Source: an uncultured Prevotellaceae bacterium (lineage in GTDB: Bacteria > Bacteroidota > Bacteroidia > Bacteroidales > Bacteroidaceae). From it: 64,000 nt of DNA. Below, in pieces: positions 18,135 to 27,737 of the stretch. A model generated the notes under the pieces. It was not told where the DNA came from. It worked only from the letters and a program-made list of their open reading frames with translations, and searched no databases. The stretch covers positions 1 to 64,000 of the forward strand of contig CASFNA010000023.1 of the NCBI GenBank assembly GCA_949295905.1. Reading direction: 5' to 3'. Position 1 is the first letter of the stretch; every line of letters begins with the position of its first letter. The position numbers were made by a program, and so were the translations under genes.

Positions 18135-19196
18135 ATGAAACTTAAAATTGCAGTGCTTTCCGGCGACGGTATAGGACCGGAAATAATGGCACAGGGCGTT
18201 GCCGTAATGGATGCCATCGCCAGGAAATTCGGCCATGAAATAGAATATAAGGAAGCCATTTGTGGTGCGGCGGCTATCGATGCCGTGGGCAATCCGTTTC
18301 CTGACGATACGTTTGAAACATGCAAACGGGCAGACGCAGTGCTCTTTGCTGCAGTAGGCGACCCGCGCTTCGATAACGACCCGACGGCAAAAGTGCGCCC
18401 GGAACAAGGCCTTTTGGCAATGCGCAAAAAGCTCGGGCTGTTCGCTAACATACGCCCGGTACAAACATTCAAATGCCTGTTGCACAAGTCTCCGCTGAAA
18501 GACGAGTTGATAAAAGATGCGGATTTCATCTGCATACGTGAACTTACGGGCGGAATGTATTTCGGTGAAAAATATCAGGATAACGACAAGGCGTATGACA
18601 CCAATTATTATACTCGCCCGGAAATAGAGCGCATACTGCGTGTCGCGTACGCCTATGCACGCAAGAGGAAGCATCACCTAACTGTTATAGACAAGGCCAA
18701 TGTGTTGGCATCCAGTCGTTTATGGAGGCAGGTTGCAAAAGAACTTGAATGTGAATATCCTGATGTCAAGACCGATTACATGTTCGTAGACAATGCTTCT
18801 ATGCGTATGTTGGTAGAACCTACATTCTTTGATGTGATGGTGACTGAAAACACTTTTGGCGACATACTTACCGACGAGGGTAGCTGTATTTCAGGCAGCA
18901 TGGGGCTGCTTCCTTCCGCGTCGACTGGTGAAAGCACGCCAGTGTTCGAGCCGGTACACGGCTCTTGGCCGCAAGCTGCGGGCAAGAATATAGCTAATCC
19001 GTTGGCTCAAATACTTTCTGTTGCCATGCTTCTTGAATATTTTGACCTTAAAGAAGAGGGTGCATTGGTGCGCAGAGCTGTTGACGCATCGCTTGACGCA
19101 AATGTACGCACGCCTGAAATACAGGTTGAGGGCGGTGCATGTTACGGTACAAAAGAAGTGGGAGAGTGGATTGTTGATTACATAAGCAAAGCCTGA
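18135..19196 (+). CDS. leuB: 3-isopropylmalate dehydrogenase
   Basis: NAD-dependent oxidative decarboxylase of leucine synthesis, 353 residues. It opens with [15 protein letters not shown]. It also has RPVQTFKCL, the substrate residues [11 protein letters not shown], the metal site [11 protein letters not shown] and the NAD motif [19 protein letters not shown]. It ends the leu operon, 84 bases after the citramalate synthase gene. The structured region behind it may stop transcription. Confidence 0.95.
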   Translation: MKLKIAVLSGDGIGPEIMAQGVAVMDAIARKFGHEIEYKEAICGAAAIDAVGNPFPDDTFETCKRADAVLFAAVGDPRFDNDPTAKVRPEQGLLAMRKKLGLFANIRPVQTFKCLLHKSPLKDELIKDADFICIRELTGGMYFGEKYQDNDKAYDTNYYTRPEIERILRVAYAYARKRKHHLTVIDKANVLASSRLWRQVAKELECEYPDVKTDYMFVDNASMRMLVEPTFFDVMVTENTFGDILTDEGSCISGSMGLLPSASTGESTPVFEPVHGSWPQAAGKNIANPLAQILSVAMLLEYFDLKEEGALVRRAVDASLDANVRTPEIQVEGGACYGTKEVGEWIVDYISKA

Positions 19197-19204
19197 CAAG
19201 AAAA

Positions 19205-19273
19205 GTTTGGCACGGGAAAAGCCGTCCAAACTACCCGTAATAGCCGTCCTGACATTGGTTTGGACGGCTATTA
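19205..19273. other. Competing inverted repeats between leuB and adh
   Basis: Three stems share bases. GCCGTCCAAAC (19221-19231) pairs with GTTTGGACGGC (19258-19268), 11 bp. TAATAGCCGTCC (19238-19249) pairs with GGACGGCTATTA (19262-19273), 12 bp. GTTTGG (19205-19210) pairs with CCAAAC (19226-19231). The genes converge here, so this may act as a terminator, but neither strand has a good T run. Confidence 0.55.
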
Positions 19274-19295
19274 CTATATGTATTGACGGTTGAAT

Positions 19296-20336
19296 TCATC
19301 GTTTCCCGTAAACGGCAACTTTTATTACACCGTCAAGCCGGTTTTCAAAAACGTTGTAGGCTTCTTCTATCTTGTCAAGTGGGAATCGGTGGGTGATTAG
19401 AGGAGTTGTGTCAATCCGTCCTTGTTCGATTAAGTGTAGTATTTCGTCGCAATCGCAACCGTCAACGCCACCGGTCTTGAATGTCAGGTTCTTACCGTAC
19501 ATGTCTGGAAGGGGGAGTATCTGGGGCTTGTCATACATAGCAACGATTGTCACCGTGGCATTGGGCCGTGCGCACAGCCATGCCATCTGGAATGTGTCTT
19601 CGCCGCCTGCAACCTCCATCACAACATCGGCTCCGCCGTGGTCGCTATTGTTCAGTACAAAATCCTCGCATTCATCGGGTGTTGTCACAAGTACGCTTGG
19701 ATAATGCTTGCGTACAAATTGCAGGCGTTCTTCCGATTTCTCGCATACGATGATGCGTTTCGGCTGTTTGAGCATAGTGCAGAGCAGGGTGCATATACCG
19801 GTAGGGCCGGCACCGATGATTAGCACCGTGTCCTCTGTCGTTATTCCGGATATTTTAGCGGCCCAGAAGCCTGTGGCGAGTATGTCGCCGACAAAGAGGG
19901 CCTGCTCGTCGCTCACGCAGTCGGGGATGCGGCTCAAGCCTTGGTCTGCGTGGGGCACGCGGACGTATTCCGCCTGTCCGCCGTCTATACGGCATCCGAG
20001 CGCCCAGCCGCCGTCTGGGTCGGTGCAGTTGTTTACGTATCCATGCTTGCAAAAGAAGCATTCGCCGCAGAATGTCTCAACGTTTACCGCCACGCGGTCG
20101 CCGGGTTTTACGGTGTTTACATCTTTTCCTACACACTCTACAACGCCGACCATCTCGTGTCCTACGGTTATTCCAGGAACAGCACGCGGCACGCTGCCGT
20201 GTTTTATATGCAAGTCACTGGTGCAAATGCTGCCAAGCGTCACACGGACTATGGCGTCGTGTCCGTCTTTCAATACGGGTTGGGGCTTTTCGGTAACTGC
20301 AAATTCATGCGGCCCTATGTATGTATATGCTATCAT
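19296..20336 (-). CDS. Zinc-dependent medium-chain alcohol dehydrogenase
   Basis: A 346-residue MDR-superfamily oxidoreductase. The catalytic zinc ligands are Cys in SICTSDLH (about residue 37) and His-Glu in VGHEMVGVV (about 60). The structural zinc lobe is CGECFFCKHGYVNNC. The Rossmann motif VLIIGAGPTGICT sits near residue 172. It resembles the threonine/sorbitol/butanediol dehydrogenase branch, and the substrate cannot be fixed from sequence. It is monocistronic, convergent with leuB and followed upstream by a 22-bp repeat array. Confidence 0.87.
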   Translation of the reverse strand: MIAYTYIGPHEFAVTEKPQPVLKDGHDAIVRVTLGSICTSDLHIKHGSVPRAVPGITVGHEMVGVVECVGKDVNTVKPGDRVAVNVETFCGECFFCKHGYVNNCTDPDGGWALGCRIDGGQAEYVRVPHADQGLSRIPDCVSDEQALFVGDILATGFWAAKISGITTEDTVLIIGAGPTGICTLLCTMLKQPKRIIVCEKSEERLQFVRKHYPSVLVTTPDECEDFVLNNSDHGGADVVMEVAGGEDTFQMAWLCARPNATVTIVAMYDKPQILPLPDMYGKNLTFKTGGVDGCDCDEILHLIEQGRIDTTPLITHRFPLDKIEEAYNVFENRLDGVIKVAVYGKR

Positions 20337-20400
20337 ATTCTTTTAGTCAGTAATGTCATCAATGATTTTCGATATGTCCCGATGAAATCGCTTGTTTTGC

Positions 20401-20488
20401 AAAAGACGGCAAATCGCAATGTAATTGACGGCCTTTTGCACGGTAAAAGGCCGTCAATTGGAGGCTAAAAGATGGCCTTTTGTAAAGT
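20401..20488. repeat. 22-bp tandem repeat array C (4 clear units)
   Basis: Units begin at 20401 (AAAAGACGGCAAATCGC), 20423 (AATTGACGGCCTTTTGC), 20445 (AAAAGGCCGTCAATTGG) and 20467 (AAAAGATGGCCTTTTG), exactly 22 bases apart. Weaker units continue to about 20554. It lies between the alcohol dehydrogenase and thioesterase genes. Confidence 0.75.
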
Positions 20489-20565
20489 GGTACGTATCAG
20501 GCTGTTGCACTTTATGGTGCTATATACACTTTATTTTGCGAAAACAGCCATTCCATCGGTGGTGT

Positions 20566-20949
20566 TCAATCCTTTTTGCCGTTGGCTTTTGCTTGGAATT
20601 TTGTTGAGTTGACGATAAATCGTTCATGTGTACCAGTCCCTATTAGTCCGGTTTCATCATACACGTTTGCATTGAATTTAAGACGCCTGCCATCAACTTC
20701 CATAAGTTCAGTTTCACATTTTACGGCCATTCCAACGGGGGTGGGGGACACGTGCTCGACATCGAGCTTCGTCCCGACAGTTGACTGGCCTTCTTCCAAG
20801 TATGGTACAACGCTGCGCCATGCAGTCTCTTCTATAAGTGCTATCATGGCAGGAGTGGCGAAAACGGATAGGGTTCCGCTGCCCATTGCTTCTGCGGTAT
20901 TGTTGTTGTTTACTTTAATCTCGATAATGTTTTTAATTCCTGTCTCCAT
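20566..20949 (-). CDS. Hot-dog fold thioesterase (FlK-like)
   Basis: A 127-residue single hot-dog domain. The segments SVFATPAMIALIEETAW, GTKLDVEHVSPTPVGM and GTHERFIVN are those of the thioesterase family that includes fluoroacetyl-CoA thioesterase FlK. It is probably a soluble acyl-CoA thioesterase; the substrate is unknown. It is monocistronic and divergent from the glucosaminidase gene. I considered a role as the DHNA-CoA thioesterase of menaquinone synthesis, missing from the men operon further on, but nothing in the sequence supports that. Confidence 0.82.
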   Translation of the reverse strand: METGIKNIIEIKVNNNNTAEAMGSGTLSVFATPAMIALIEETAWRSVVPYLEEGQSTVGTKLDVEHVSPTPVGMAVKCETELMEVDGRRLKFNANVYDETGLIGTGTHERFIVNSTKFQAKANGKKD

Positions 20950-21058
20950 AATTAGGTCGTTTATATTGTTGATATTTGCTTGAAACTACTGATACACAGC
21001 TTGTTTCCTGCAAAATTAACGATTGTGTGCGAGATTATGGAATTTTATCAACTAAAAT

Positions 21059-21089
21059 TTTGTGAACAAGCAGATTTACCTTACTTTTG
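21059..21089 (+). promoter_or_regulatory. Predicted promoter of the glucosaminidase gene
   Basis: TTTG at 21059-21062 and TACTTTTG at 21082-21089 with a 19-base spacer. The start codon follows at 21110. Confidence 0.68.
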
Positions 21090-21109
21090 CATAAATTTGT
21101 GCATTATAA

Positions 21110-22024
21110 ATGAAGAAGTATATATTAATAGGTATAGTTTTGTTTGTAAGCGCATCGTTGCACGCGCAATTGAAATGGAACTCACGTTATCAGGCATACA
21201 TCGACCAATATAAAGATTTGGCTATAGCCGAGATGTTGAAATACGACATCCCGGCGAGCATTACGCTTGCACAGGGATTGCTTGAAAGCGGTGCCGGCAT
21301 GAGTGAACTGGCCCGTAAGGGCAACAACCATTTCGGGATAAAATGTCACGATTGGCGCGGAGCTACGACGTATCACGATGATGACGAGGAGCAGGAATGC
21401 TTCAGGAAATACAGTGACGTGTATGAAAGCTTTGAAGACCACAGCAAGTTTCTGGCGCGACAGCCAAGATACCGCAGCCTGTTCCGCTTGAAGCGCACCG
21501 ACTATAAGGGCTGGGCACGCGGCCTGAAGAAATGCGGATATGCAACAAGCCCCACGTATGCTAAGCAGCTTATCGGCATAATCGAACTTTACAAGCTGCA
21601 TAAATATGACAAAGCGACCAAGTATGACCGCTTCATGGTTGACCGTTCAGAAGTCAAGGGCATAGCTCCAGGCACGAATTTGCACCCGATACATATTTAT
21701 AATAAGAACTATTACATTACGGTAAGGCCGGGTGATACATTCAGGTCTATAGGTGAAGAGGTCGGCATCTCGTATAAGAAAATCGCCAAGTATAATGAAC
21801 GCGACAAGGACGACAGCCTGGTTCCGGGTGAAATAATATACTTGAAGAAGAAGCAAAAGAAAGCGATAAAGGCCTATAAAAACAGGCCGCACCGCGTGAA
21901 AGACGGAGAAAGCATGTACTCAATAGCACAGTATTACGGCATAAGGACAGAAAATCTTTACAAGATGAACCGCTTAAATCCTGATTATTCGATACAGGTT
22001 GGTGATTATCTACGTGTAAGGTGA
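21110..22024 (+). CDS. LysM-domain glucosaminidase (peptidoglycan hydrolase)
   Basis: A 304-residue exported cell-wall hydrolase. The signal peptide is residues 1-19 (ends LHA). A glucosaminidase (GH73-like) domain occupies about 30-165, with the catalytic Glu in TLAQGLLESGAG and the FGIKCHDWRGA segment. Two LysM repeats follow, at about 202-247 (YYITVRPGDTFRSIGEEVG) and 261-303 (HRVKDGESMYSIAQYYG). The LysM modules should bind peptidoglycan while the catalytic domain cuts between sugar residues. The order and length are common in Bacteroidales. Confidence 0.92.
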   Translation: MKKYILIGIVLFVSASLHAQLKWNSRYQAYIDQYKDLAIAEMLKYDIPASITLAQGLLESGAGMSELARKGNNHFGIKCHDWRGATTYHDDDEEQECFRKYSDVYESFEDHSKFLARQPRYRSLFRLKRTDYKGWARGLKKCGYATSPTYAKQLIGIIELYKLHKYDKATKYDRFMVDRSEVKGIAPGTNLHPIHIYNKNYYITVRPGDTFRSIGEEVGISYKKIAKYNERDKDDSLVPGEIIYLKKKQKKAIKAYKNRPHRVKDGESMYSIAQYYGIRTENLYKMNRLNPDYSIQVGDYLRVR

Positions 22025-22049
22025 CAAATGGCTGGCAATAGTTCATGTT

Positions 22050-22071
22050 CAGGGTATTTGCTCCCTGTTTT
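22050..22071 (+). terminator. Weak terminator after the glucosaminidase gene
   Basis: A five-base-pair stem CAGGG/CCCTG (22050-22054 with 22063-22067) is followed by four T. The stem is short, so it is only a possible terminator. Confidence 0.35.
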
Positions 22072-22176
22072 GTCATTTACCGCCGTTTGTCAACTAACCG
22101 CCATTATGATAAATACAAGTATTTCGGATATACATCTGTCGTTGCATGACTCCCCTAAAATAAGGAATTGTGAAAA

Positions 22177-24993
22177 ATGAATGATTGCATAGATTTAAGA
22201 AACATAAGGGTTAACAACCTCAAGAACATATCGTTGAAAATCCCCCACGACAAGTTTATCGTCGTGACCGGAGTTTCAGGTTCGGGCAAATCGTCTTTGG
22301 CTTTCGACACGCTTTATGCAGAAGGACAACGCCGCTATGTGGAAAGTCTCTCGGCTTATGCACGCCAGTTTCTTGGACGTATGCACAAGCCGGACTTCGA
22401 CTATATAAAAGGACTTCCGCCTGCGATTGCCGTCGAACAGAAGGTCAATACGCGAAATCCCCGTTCCACGGTCGGTACAAGCACGGAAATCTACGATTAC
22501 CTCCGCATGTTGTTTGCAAGGATTGGCCGCACTTATTCACCAATAAGCGGCGTTGAAGTGAAAAGGCATACTATCAATGACATACTTAAATGCATCGGTT
22601 CTTTTTCGCAAGGCACAAAGTTTGTGATTTTGTCCCATTTGCATGTTAATGAGGGTAATTCCCTTGAAAGGCAACTTCAAATATACTTACAGCAGGGTTT
22701 TTCCCGTATTTATCATAATGGAGAGTTCGTCCAGATAGAAGATGCCATTGCGGATGTTGCACAACTTAAGGCTGAAGATGTGTTTATATTGATAGACAGG
22801 CTTTCTGTCGACGATACACCAGACACGATTTCAAGGATTAGCGATTCTGTTGAAACAGCTTTTTTTGAAGGTGATGGCGCATGTCGTCTTGTATTCATTC
22901 CATCGAACATAACATATGATTTCTCGGATAAGTTCGAGGCTGACGGCATAAGGTTTGACGAGCCGAATGACAATATGTTTTCATTTAACTCCCCTATCGG
23001 GGCCTGTCCTGCCTGTGAGGGTTTTGGCAATGTCATAGGCATTGACGAGAAACTGGTTGTACCAAACCCGTCATTAAGCGTGTATGAAGGATGCGTGCAA
23101 TGCTGGCATGGGGAAAAAATGGAGCAATGGAAGAACGAGTTTTGTATGCAGGCGGCAAAGGACAACTTCCCTATTTTCGAGCCATATTATAGTTTGTCGG
23201 CAAAATATAAGGATTGGCTTTGGCATGGGTTGCCATCACAAAAAACGATGGATTTGCGTGAGAAAGTATGTATAGACTCTTTCTTTCAGATGCTGAAGGA
23301 CAACCAATACAAAATACAATACCGCGTGATGTTAAGCCGTTACCGTGGTAAAACGACGTGTCCTGAATGCCATGGGACAAGGCTTAAAAAAGAATCCAAC
23401 TATGTCAAGATAAACGGAAAAAGCATAAGCAACCTTGTGGAAATGTCAATAGACAATCTTAAGGGATGGTTTGATGCTTTGAAATTAGATGAACAAGAAA
23501 CAAAAATCAGCGCGCGTCTGTTGGCGGAAATAAACAACAGGCTCCGCTTTCTTGTAGATGTAGGACTCGGATATCTCACTCTTAACCGTGCGTCAAATAG
23601 CTTGAGCGGCGGTGAGAGCCAGCGAATAAACCTTACAACGGCGCTTGGCAGCAGCCTGGTTGGTTCGCTTTATATATTGGACGAGCCAAGCATCGGCCTG
23701 CATAGCAGGGACACATACCGGCTTATCAATGTGTTGAAAGAACTCAAGTCATTGGGAAACACCGTAATTGTAGTTGAACACGACGAAGACATAATAAGGT
23801 CTGCCGACTATCTGATAGACCTTGGTCCCGATGCAGGAAGAAACGGAGGAGAGATTGTTTATAAAGGTGTGCCGTCAGAAATAGGCAGCGATGATTTGGA
23901 AAAATACGGCCAAAGCCACACCATAAAATATCTTTTCGGCAAAGAAAAGATACAATTGCCGCAAAGCAGAAGGTCATGGAATAAGAGCATTGTGGTAAAA
24001 AGCGCCATGATGAACAACCTGAAAGGCATAACCGTTGCTTTTCCGCTGAATGTCCTGAATGTAGTCACAGGCGTAAGCGGTTCGGGCAAGTCGTCGCTGG
24101 TAAGGGGAATTCTTTATCCGGCACTGAAACGCAAGCTTGACGAAGTTGCCGATTTTCCTGGTGAATATGCCGGGCTTGAAGGCGACTGGAAAGACATCAG
24201 GCATGTAGAGATGGTCAATCAAAACCCGATAGGAAAAAGCTCCCGTTCAAACCCTGTTACATACGTCAAGGCGTTTGACGAGATAAGGCTGCTCTTTGCC
24301 GAGCAGCCGTTGGCTAAGCAAATGGGGTTCACCGCGCAGTATTTCTCGTTCAATGCCGACGGAGGCCGTTGTGAAACGTGCAAGGGTACAGGAGTTATCA
24401 CGGTGGAGATGCAGTTCATGGCAGACCTCGAACTGGAGTGTGACGCCTGCCATGGCAAGAGGTTCAAGTCTGACATTCTTGATGTGCGCTTCTGTGGAAA
24501 GAACATATACGACGTATTGGAAATGACAGTAAAAGAAGCTATTGACTTCTTCGGACAGAACGGACAAGAACTGATAGTACGCCGACTCAAGCCTCTTGAT
24601 GATGTAGGTCTTGGATACATAAAACTCGGGCAAAGCTCGTCAACATTGTCTGGTGGTGAAAACCAGCGTGTGAAGCTGGCCTACTTCCTCGGTCAGGAGA
24701 AGTGCGACCCTACCCTATTTATCTTCGACGAGCCTACCACCGGCCTTCATTTCCACGATATAAAGAAACTCTTGAAAGCCTTTGACGCACTGATAACGCA
24801 CGGACATACGGTCATTGTGATAGAGCACAACCTCGATGTGGTGAAGTGTGCGGACTATGTTATCGACCTCGGGCCTGAAGGTGGCGACAAAGGTGGAAAT
24901 CTCGTAGCCTGTGGAAAACCTGAAGACATAGTCAAGTGTAGCGAAAGCATCACTGGTAAATACCTTAAAGAGAAGTTACAGGCACAAGCTTAA
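22177..24993 (+). CDS. uvrA: UvrA-type excinuclease subunit, lacking the first zinc cysteine pair
   Basis: Damage-recognition ATPase of nucleotide excision repair, 938 residues with two ABC modules. Module 1 has [16 protein letters not shown] (about residue 32) with [12 protein letters not shown], and signature [11 protein letters not shown] near 482. Module 2 has a second [12 protein letters not shown] near 630 and [12 protein letters not shown] near 825. The second zinc module is complete (CETCKGTG ... CDACHGKRF, about 732-762). In the first zinc module only the CPACEGFG pair is present: the segment where E. coli has CPICGYS contains no cysteine here (it reads about [17 protein letters not shown]). 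It may be a divergent paralogue of the main UvrA. It is probably monocistronic with a terminator behind it. Confidence 0.9.
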   Translation: MNDCIDLRNIRVNNLKNISLKIPHDKFIVVTGVSGSGKSSLAFDTLYAEGQRRYVESLSAYARQFLGRMHKPDFDYIKGLPPAIAVEQKVNTRNPRSTVGTSTEIYDYLRMLFARIGRTYSPISGVEVKRHTINDILKCIGSFSQGTKFVILSHLHVNEGNSLERQLQIYLQQGFSRIYHNGEFVQIEDAIADVAQLKAEDVFILIDRLSVDDTPDTISRISDSVETAFFEGDGACRLVFIPSNITYDFSDKFEADGIRFDEPNDNMFSFNSPIGACPACEGFGNVIGIDEKLVVPNPSLSVYEGCVQCWHGEKMEQWKNEFCMQAAKDNFPIFEPYYSLSAKYKDWLWHGLPSQKTMDLREKVCIDSFFQMLKDNQYKIQYRVMLSRYRGKTTCPECHGTRLKKESNYVKINGKSISNLVEMSIDNLKGWFDALKLDEQETKISARLLAEINNRLRFLVDVGLGYLTLNRASNSLSGGESQRINLTTALGSSLVGSLYILDEPSIGLHSRDTYRLINVLKELKSLGNTVIVVEHDEDIIRSADYLIDLGPDAGRNGGEIVYKGVPSEIGSDDLEKYGQSHTIKYLFGKEKIQLPQSRRSWNKSIVVKSAMMNNLKGITVAFPLNVLNVVTGVSGSGKSSLVRGILYPALKRKLDEVADFPGEYAGLEGDWKDIRHVEMVNQNPIGKSSRSNPVTYVKAFDEIRLLFAEQPLAKQMGFTAQYFSFNADGGRCETCKGTGVITVEMQFMADLELECDACHGKRFKSDILDVRFCGKNIYDVLEMTVKEAIDFFGQNGQELIVRRLKPLDDVGLGYIKLGQSSSTLSGGENQRVKLAYFLGQEKCDPTLFIFDEPTTGLHFHDIKKLLKAFDALITHGHTVIVIEHNLDVVKCADYVIDLGPEGGDKGGNLVACGKPEDIVKCSESITGKYLKEKLQAQA

Positions 24994-25050
24994 TCATTCC
25001 AATATGCCGCATTCAACAATAGTGAGAGATTGAATATGGCTATAAAGACA

Positions 25051-25100
25051 ACACCCGGCAAGTAAAACTAACTTGCCGGGTGTGTTTATGTTTATTTTTT
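25051..25100 (+). terminator. uvrA terminator
   Basis: A perfect 13-bp stem (25051-25063 with 25071-25083) with a 7-base loop is followed by a T-rich tail reaching a run of six T at 25095-25100. Confidence 0.85.
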
Positions 25101-25107
25101 AGGTCAG

Positions 25108-26447
25108 TTATATTGATTCATAATATATATTTATTTTATGTTGATTTCTCATATTTGATAAATACTTGTCAGCTTCATCTGTTATTGGAGACGGTCCAAT
25201 TATAACCATTTTCCCTATATTATCAGAACACCCATAATAAGCGTAGTCAAAAATCTGTCCTATTGCTTGCCTTATACAAGTTCTTACATCAATGTCTGAT
25301 TTGATTTCATAAATATCATATTTATCATCAAACTTTACCGCCATATCAATACGCTTTTTACCAACACAAATTTCTGTTCCAACATTTTCTTTTCCGTATT
25401 TTCTCGCCAATTTGAAAAAAGTTTCAACATCAAATCTTTATGAATGTGTGAAATGTTTGTTGTTGCTTTATGAGAACTTCTTAAACTTACATCTTTGCTA
25501 ATCCTTAATCCGTGCACAAATTGGATATTCCCTTGCTGTATTTTCACACTACTAATGACATCTTGAATCTTGTTTATCCATGTCGGAAATTTGTCATGGT
25601 CGATAGATACATACTTTATGGCATTAAAATTTTCTGCTTTTATTAGTTTGCGTTTTATCGCCAATCGCTTTTGTTTTAATTCATAATCAGTGAAATAATT
25701 AAAAATCAGATTTACACTTTTTTCGTATTCTTGTTCATGGACAACAAAAACTTCTGAAGCTCTTGCAAAAAGAACATTCTCAAAGACTATAGCAGACAAG
25801 TCATCTTTCATTTTGATTGTAAATATGAAACAATCCTCCTCAATTCCATTAAAAACTTCATATGCTTTTATCAATTGCTTGTTGCTTTGATTACTTGCCA
25901 AATAATCAATGTAGATACTTTTATACGAAGCATCCTTATAAACATTCTTTCGAGGGATTTTTTTACAATCGTCTAATGTCCTTTTGCGGTAATTTGAAAA
26001 GTATTTTTTTGTGAAATAAAATTGTCGGCATCCCCTCTTCTTTTTGTTTATAATTCTGACATTCACTGTATGAAAATTCCTGTATATCCCATCTTTATAT
26101 TGATTTAGTTTAGGTGAAATACTTTTTATGGGACAATTATAACACTCTCCATTATAATTAAATGAAATAAAACCATTTCCATAAATGAACTTACTTGTAT
26201 TTACAGATAATTCACATAAACCTGTTTGTTGATTTATTATTATTTTAAAGCCATTTGCTGATGGTGGTTCATTTCGTTCTTTTTTATATTCAACTAAAGC
26301 ATTAAGCTGTTCTTCAGTGATTCGCTGTGATATACTGTTACTGAAAATTCCTAAATTAAGATTATTTTTAAGAACGAAAGCAGCTTCAATGAAACTAATA
26401 TTTAGTTCTTTTAATATTTTACTCAATCTAAAGTCCCTATTTTCCAA
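25108..26447 (-). pseudogene. Frameshifted nuclease-like gene with IF2N-like N-terminus
   Basis: Two frames together make one protein of about 444 residues. The first frame runs from the ATG at 26447 to a stop at 25335. Its residues 1-60 look like the IF2 N-terminal-type domain seen at the head of some Bacteroidetes proteins (RLSKILKELNISFIEAAFVL), followed by about 280 unrecognised residues. At the six-A run 25415-25420, shifting by one base joins it to the frame ending at 25108, giving ...KLFFKLARKYGKENVGTE. That end has RIDMAV and YDIYEIKSD, a plausible PD-(D/E)XK nuclease core (Asp, then Glu-x-Lys). It could be a decayed gene, a gene expressed by slippage, or a base-calling error in a homopolymer. 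It is AT-rich compared with its neighbours. Function unknown; defence or DNA cleavage is only a guess. Confidence 0.6.
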
Positions 26448-26528
26448 AACTATCAGAAATTACTTAATAATATTTTTATTTAATTCAACTTAATCTGCGA
26501 TAATACAGCCACGACTGACATGGAATAG

Positions 26529-26687
26529 TTAAAACAGTTTTTCTATAAGTGGAATTATGTTTTGTTTACCACTTATCATTTCTGTAACGGATTGGGTGAA
26601 GCCTGTTTTTGCAGTCAATTCACCTTGCGTCATCTTTTTATCCTTCAAAAAAGACTTAACTCTATTTCCTATAACTGTCCTATTCAT
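26529..26687 (-). CDS. Very short XRE-type helix-turn-helix protein
   Basis: 52 residues from ATG 26687 (MNRTVIGNRVK). It contains the HTH core KMTQGELTAKTGFTQSV and a SGKQNI turn, then stops at LIEKLF, where most relatives run on for at least one more helix. It may therefore be truncated or a minimal regulator. A longer in-frame start at 26792 adds a residue string with no HTH features and is less likely. It lies directly upstream of the frameshifted nuclease-like gene on the same strand. Confidence 0.5.
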   Translation of the reverse strand: MNRTVIGNRVKSFLKDKKMTQGELTAKTGFTQSVTEMISGKQNIIPLIEKLF

Positions 26688-26988
26688 ATTTCGCAAAATA
26701 AAGTTAATTATCGTATTTGATTTTCGCATTATTACGAACATTTGACTATGCTTGCGCCGTTGAAATACGATAAATAACGGCGTGTAGAGCAATGTTTATC
26801 GCGCTTTGGGAACTTGACATTTGCAAATATAGTGAAAATATCCTGAACCTCATCTTTTATATACGAAATATATAAAAAGAATTATGACTAAAAACAGTTG
26901 TAACAGTTAGAGGGTATTTTACAAAATTAAGCTTGGCACATTTCGAGTATTCCTCTTTTAAGCCTTTTTCCATTGTTATAAACAATAG
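26688..26988. other. AT-rich intergenic segment without a gene
   Basis: Between the HTH gene and the tRNA terminator I see no credible coding frame. The base composition is AT-rich, like the two genes to its left. An inverted repeat at 26963-26995 (CCTTTTTC and ATTGTT with AACAAT and GAAAAAGG) overlaps the tRNA terminator stem. Confidence 0.45.
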
Positions 26989-27015
26989 AAAAAGGCGACT
27001 TTTAAGGTCGCCTTT
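26989..27015 (-). terminator. Terminator of the tRNA-Thr/tRNA-Gly unit
   Basis: On the minus strand the stem AAAGGCGAC/GTCGCCTTT (27007-27015 with 26991-26999) is followed by a T run given by the five A at 26989-26993 of the plus strand. It lies 39 bases after tRNA-Gly. Confidence 0.78.
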
Positions 27016-27053
27016 GCTCGTAAATATCTGATTTTCAATGTTTTAATTTTCAG

Positions 27054-27126
27054 AGCGGTAAACGAGGCTCGAACTCGCGACCCCCAGCTTGGGAAGCTAG
27101 TGCTCTACCAACTGAGCTATTACCGC
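27054..27126 (-). tRNA. tRNA-Gly (anticodon CCC)
   Basis: The reverse strand folds as a 73-nt cloverleaf: acceptor GCGGTAA with TTACCGC (from GCGGTAAT... to ...TTTACCGC), D arm AGCTCAGTTGGTAGAGC, anticodon stem CTAGC/GCTGG with loop TTCCCAA (anticodon CCC), and T arm GTTCGAGCC. CCA is not encoded. Confidence 0.93.
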
Positions 27127-27143
27127 AATATTTGCTTCGCTTG

Positions 27144-27216
27144 AGCCGATACCGGGACTCGAACCCGGGACCTATTCATTACGAATGAATTGCTCTACCA
27201 ACTGAGCCATATCGGC
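27144..27216 (-). tRNA. tRNA-Thr (anticodon CGT)
   Basis: The reverse strand gives a 73-nt cloverleaf with acceptor GCCGATA/TATCGGC, D arm GGCTCAGTTGGTAGAGC, anticodon stem ATTCA/TGAAT with loop TTCGTAA (anticodon CGT), and T arm CGGGTTCGAGTCCCG. CCA is not encoded. It lies 17 bases before tRNA-Gly and is probably in the same transcript. Confidence 0.93.
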
Positions 27217-27235
27217 CTTGATTTTTTCAACGGTG

Positions 27236-27243
27236 CAAAGGTA
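27236..27243 (-). promoter_or_regulatory. Predicted -7 box of the tRNA unit
   Basis: On the minus strand TACCTTTG lies 19 bases before tRNA-Thr. No good -33 TTTG is seen at the right distance. Confidence 0.5.
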
Positions 27244-27517
27244 ATACTTTTTATTGATTATAAGGAATGTGAGAGTGCGCAAAAGCCGAATTTTAACTTA
27301 TTTTTTCAATTTTACCATGTAAATAAGCGGCTAATCCGCCGTGTTTCTATAGCTTTTATTCCTTAACATGACTGTTGTGAATATGCAGGATGAAAGCATA
27401 TTGCAGATATTACCTCGCATTTTGTCAAAAGCAAAACGGCTTTGGGTGTTTTGCAAATAGAAAATAAGCCCCTAACCAGTTTGTCCCTTTTAAGAACAAA
27501 CGTGCCACTTATTGTCC

Positions 27518-27737
27518 TGTTTGTCGTATAAAACGACAGCTATAACCATGTTTAAGCGGAGTCTTAACGGTGAAAAGCATGTTTAAAGGCGGCTGAAGCC
27601 TTGGCTAAAGACGGTCTTTGCAATGCTTAAAGGCGGCCTTTGGCGATGCAAAAGGCCGCGAATTGCAACGTGCTGCGTTGCCGATTATTGCACATTTGGC
27701 TCCATAAACGGCTAACATATTGGCTTAACGGCAGTTA
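27518..27737. repeat. 22-bp tandem repeat array D (4 strong units, weaker flanks)
   Basis: Strong units begin at 27584 (TAAAGGCGGCTGAAGCC), 27606 (TAAAGACGGTCTTTGC), 27628 (TAAAGGCGGCCTTTGG) and 27650 (AAAAGGCCGCGAATTGC), each 22 bases after the last. Weaker units fit the same phase upstream (27518, 27540, 27562) and downstream (27672, 27694, 27716). The rest of the gap 27244-28025 holds similar scattered words but no gene I can support. Confidence 0.72.

Noticed and set aside
20566-20949. FlK-like thioesterase as the missing DHNA-CoA thioesterase of menaquinone synthesis
   Set aside because: It is 23 kb from the men genes, with no motif or context linking it to that step.
26989-27243. Prophage or integrative element attachment site at the tRNA pair
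   Set aside because: No integrase gene and no direct repeat of a tRNA 3' end were found on the left side of the AT-rich segment.
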